A stretch of 5,819 nt of DNA from Porphyromonadaceae bacterium. GTDB taxonomy: Bacteria; Bacteroidota; Bacteroidia; Bacteroidales; CAMTPD01. The stretch spans positions 1,629-7,447 of the forward strand of contig DLYT01000045.1 of assembly GCA_003447595.1 (NCBI GenBank). Direction: 5' to 3'. Below, in pieces: positions 5,354 to 5,819 of this stretch. Under the pieces are notes generated by a model, which saw only the letters and a list, made by a program, of their open reading frames with translations, did no database searches and was not told the DNA's origin. A program made the position numbers and the translations under genes. The first letter of the stretch is position 1; each line of letters starts with the position of its first letter.

Positions 5354-5361
5354 CAAATATA
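5354..5361 (-). promoter_or_regulatory. Candidate -7 element for the ABM lipoprotein gene
   Basis: Minus-strand TATATTTG is an exact match to TAnnTTTG, implying a leader of about 70 bases before the ATG at 5277. It lies downstream of the tandem terminators of the preceding gene, where a new promoter is needed. No clear TTTG -33 element is found at the usual distance. Confidence 0.4.
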
Positions 5362-5416
5362 TCGTTTTCCTACCTAATAGACTTATGCTAAACATAAAAC
5401 TTGAGCTTTGAACAAC

Positions 5417-5451
5417 AAAAAAACTCCTGCCAGACATCACATCGACAGGAG
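5417..5451 (-). terminator. Second of two tandem terminators after the glycosidase-like gene
   Basis: In the minus-strand transcript CTCCTGTC (5451-5444) pairs with GGCAGGAG (5431-5424), eight pairs including one G-U, around a 12-base loop. It is followed by seven T (5423-5417). On the plus strand the G-U position becomes a C-A mismatch and no T-run follows, so it works for minus-strand transcription. It is the stronger of the two hairpins. Confidence 0.85.
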
Positions 5452-5486
5452 CTATCTCACAAAAATATATAACCGATCTAAAACAG

Positions 5487-5521
5487 AAAGCCGGACATCA
5501 CATGTAGCGATGCCCGGCTTT
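5487..5521 (-). terminator. First of two tandem terminators after the glycosidase-like gene
   Basis: AAAGCCGG (5487-5494) pairs perfectly with CCGGCTTT (5514-5521). After one mismatch, CATC (5496-5499) pairs with GATG (5509-5512). On the minus strand the hairpin starts 31 bp past the stop codon and ends in TTTCTGTTTT, an interrupted T-run. It shares GACATCACAT with the second hairpin. Confidence 0.75.
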
Positions 5522-5552
5522 ATTATAAGAGGATATAAAAATAAGATGCGAA

Positions 5553-5819
5553 TTACAGCTTCTCTACTTTCAGAGAACGGATACCTCCGTTGAAGCCATT
5601 AGCAGTAGCGCCGATTTGCTTCAATGGGAATACCAACGTTTGTTGGATGTGCATGGTACTTTTCTTCCCTTTTGCGTCGGTCACTTCTTTCTTGTTTCCT
5701 TCGAGACGTTGTTTGAGTTCGCCGTTTACATACAGCGAAGTTCCATTGTTGTCGCCGTGAATGCTGATGCGATTCCACTGTCCGGCAACCGGAGCATAGT
5801 CGAAGCTATAAGTATAACC
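5553..5819 (-). CDS. C-terminal end of a glycoside hydrolase, probably GH20 beta-N-acetylhexosaminidase
   Basis: Only the last 88 codons are in the window; the gene enters from the right edge and stops with TAA at 5555-5553. The visible part reads as a LamG/concanavalin-like beta-sandwich module: GQWNRISIHGDNNGTSLYVNGELKQRL is the classic strand-turn-strand with W-R-I and YVNG seen in such domains, followed by a Lys-rich loop and HIQQTLVFPLKQIG, then GGIRSLKVEKL. Bacteroidales GH20 beta-hexosaminidases of about 770 residues end in a closely similar module containing a TLVFPL stretch. That resemblance is recalled rather than searched, and no catalytic residues are in view, so the enzyme class is tentative. 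If correct, the enzyme removes terminal N-acetylhexosamine from host or dietary glycans in the periplasm or at the surface. Another LamG-bearing glycosidase, such as a sialidase, is the main alternative. Two tandem terminators follow. Confidence 0.6.
   Translation of the reverse strand, partial: GYTYSFDYAPVAGQWNRISIHGDNNGTSLYVNGELKQRLEGNKKEVTDAKGKKSTMHIQQTLVFPLKQIGATANGFNGGIRSLKVEKL

Overview
The window looks like chromosomal DNA from a member of the Bacteroidota, most likely order Bacteroidales. GC content is moderate with AT-rich gaps. Several upstream regions carry the Bacteroides-type -7 element TAnnTTTG, and no clear Shine-Dalgarno sites are seen. The protein types also fit: lipoproteins with short lipoboxes, a small beta-barrel outer membrane protein ending in Phe, a Cof-type HAD phosphatase, and a glycosidase-like C-terminus resembling Bacteroidales GH20 enzymes. 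Genus is not resolved. All assignments come from reading translated sequence and motifs; no database search was done.

Layout. Positions 1-2660 hold four genes, all on the minus strand. In transcription order they are a lipoprotein beta-carbonic anhydrase (2660-1932), a secreted TlpA-like thioredoxin (1862-1350), a cytoplasmic beta-carbonic anhydrase (1152-553) and the first 142 codons of cysteine synthase cysK (428 to beyond the left edge). A strong intrinsic terminator at 1285-1327 separates the first pair from the second. A perfect 10-bp inverted repeat at 470-499 lies between the cytoplasmic anhydrase and cysK. Positions 2661-3007 are a divergent intergenic region with a candidate promoter facing each way. 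Next comes a plus-strand outer membrane beta-barrel protein (3008-3466), closed by a bidirectional terminator at 3495-3538. From 3609 to the right edge everything is again on the minus strand: a likely two-gene unit of a HAD-IIB phosphatase followed by a small membrane protein, an ABM-domain lipoprotein, and the last 88 codons of a carbohydrate-active enzyme (probably a GH20 beta-hexosaminidase). Two tandem terminator hairpins that share a 10-bp sequence follow that last gene.

How the genes work together. The left block puts one beta-carbonic anhydrase in the cell envelope and a close paralogue in the cytoplasm, an arrangement suited to moving CO2/bicarbonate across the envelope. The envelope copy is probably co-transcribed with a periplasmic redox protein. 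The cytoplasmic copy sits directly upstream of cysteine synthase. This could be chance, or it could link CO2 or COS chemistry to sulfide assimilation; that link is speculative. The right part looks like ordinary housekeeping and glycan-degradation content. No mobile element, CRISPR array, tRNA or rRNA was seen, and no gene appears frameshifted. The genes are recognisable families; the less ordinary signals are the compartment-paired anhydrases, the inverted repeat before cysK and the duplicated terminator loops.
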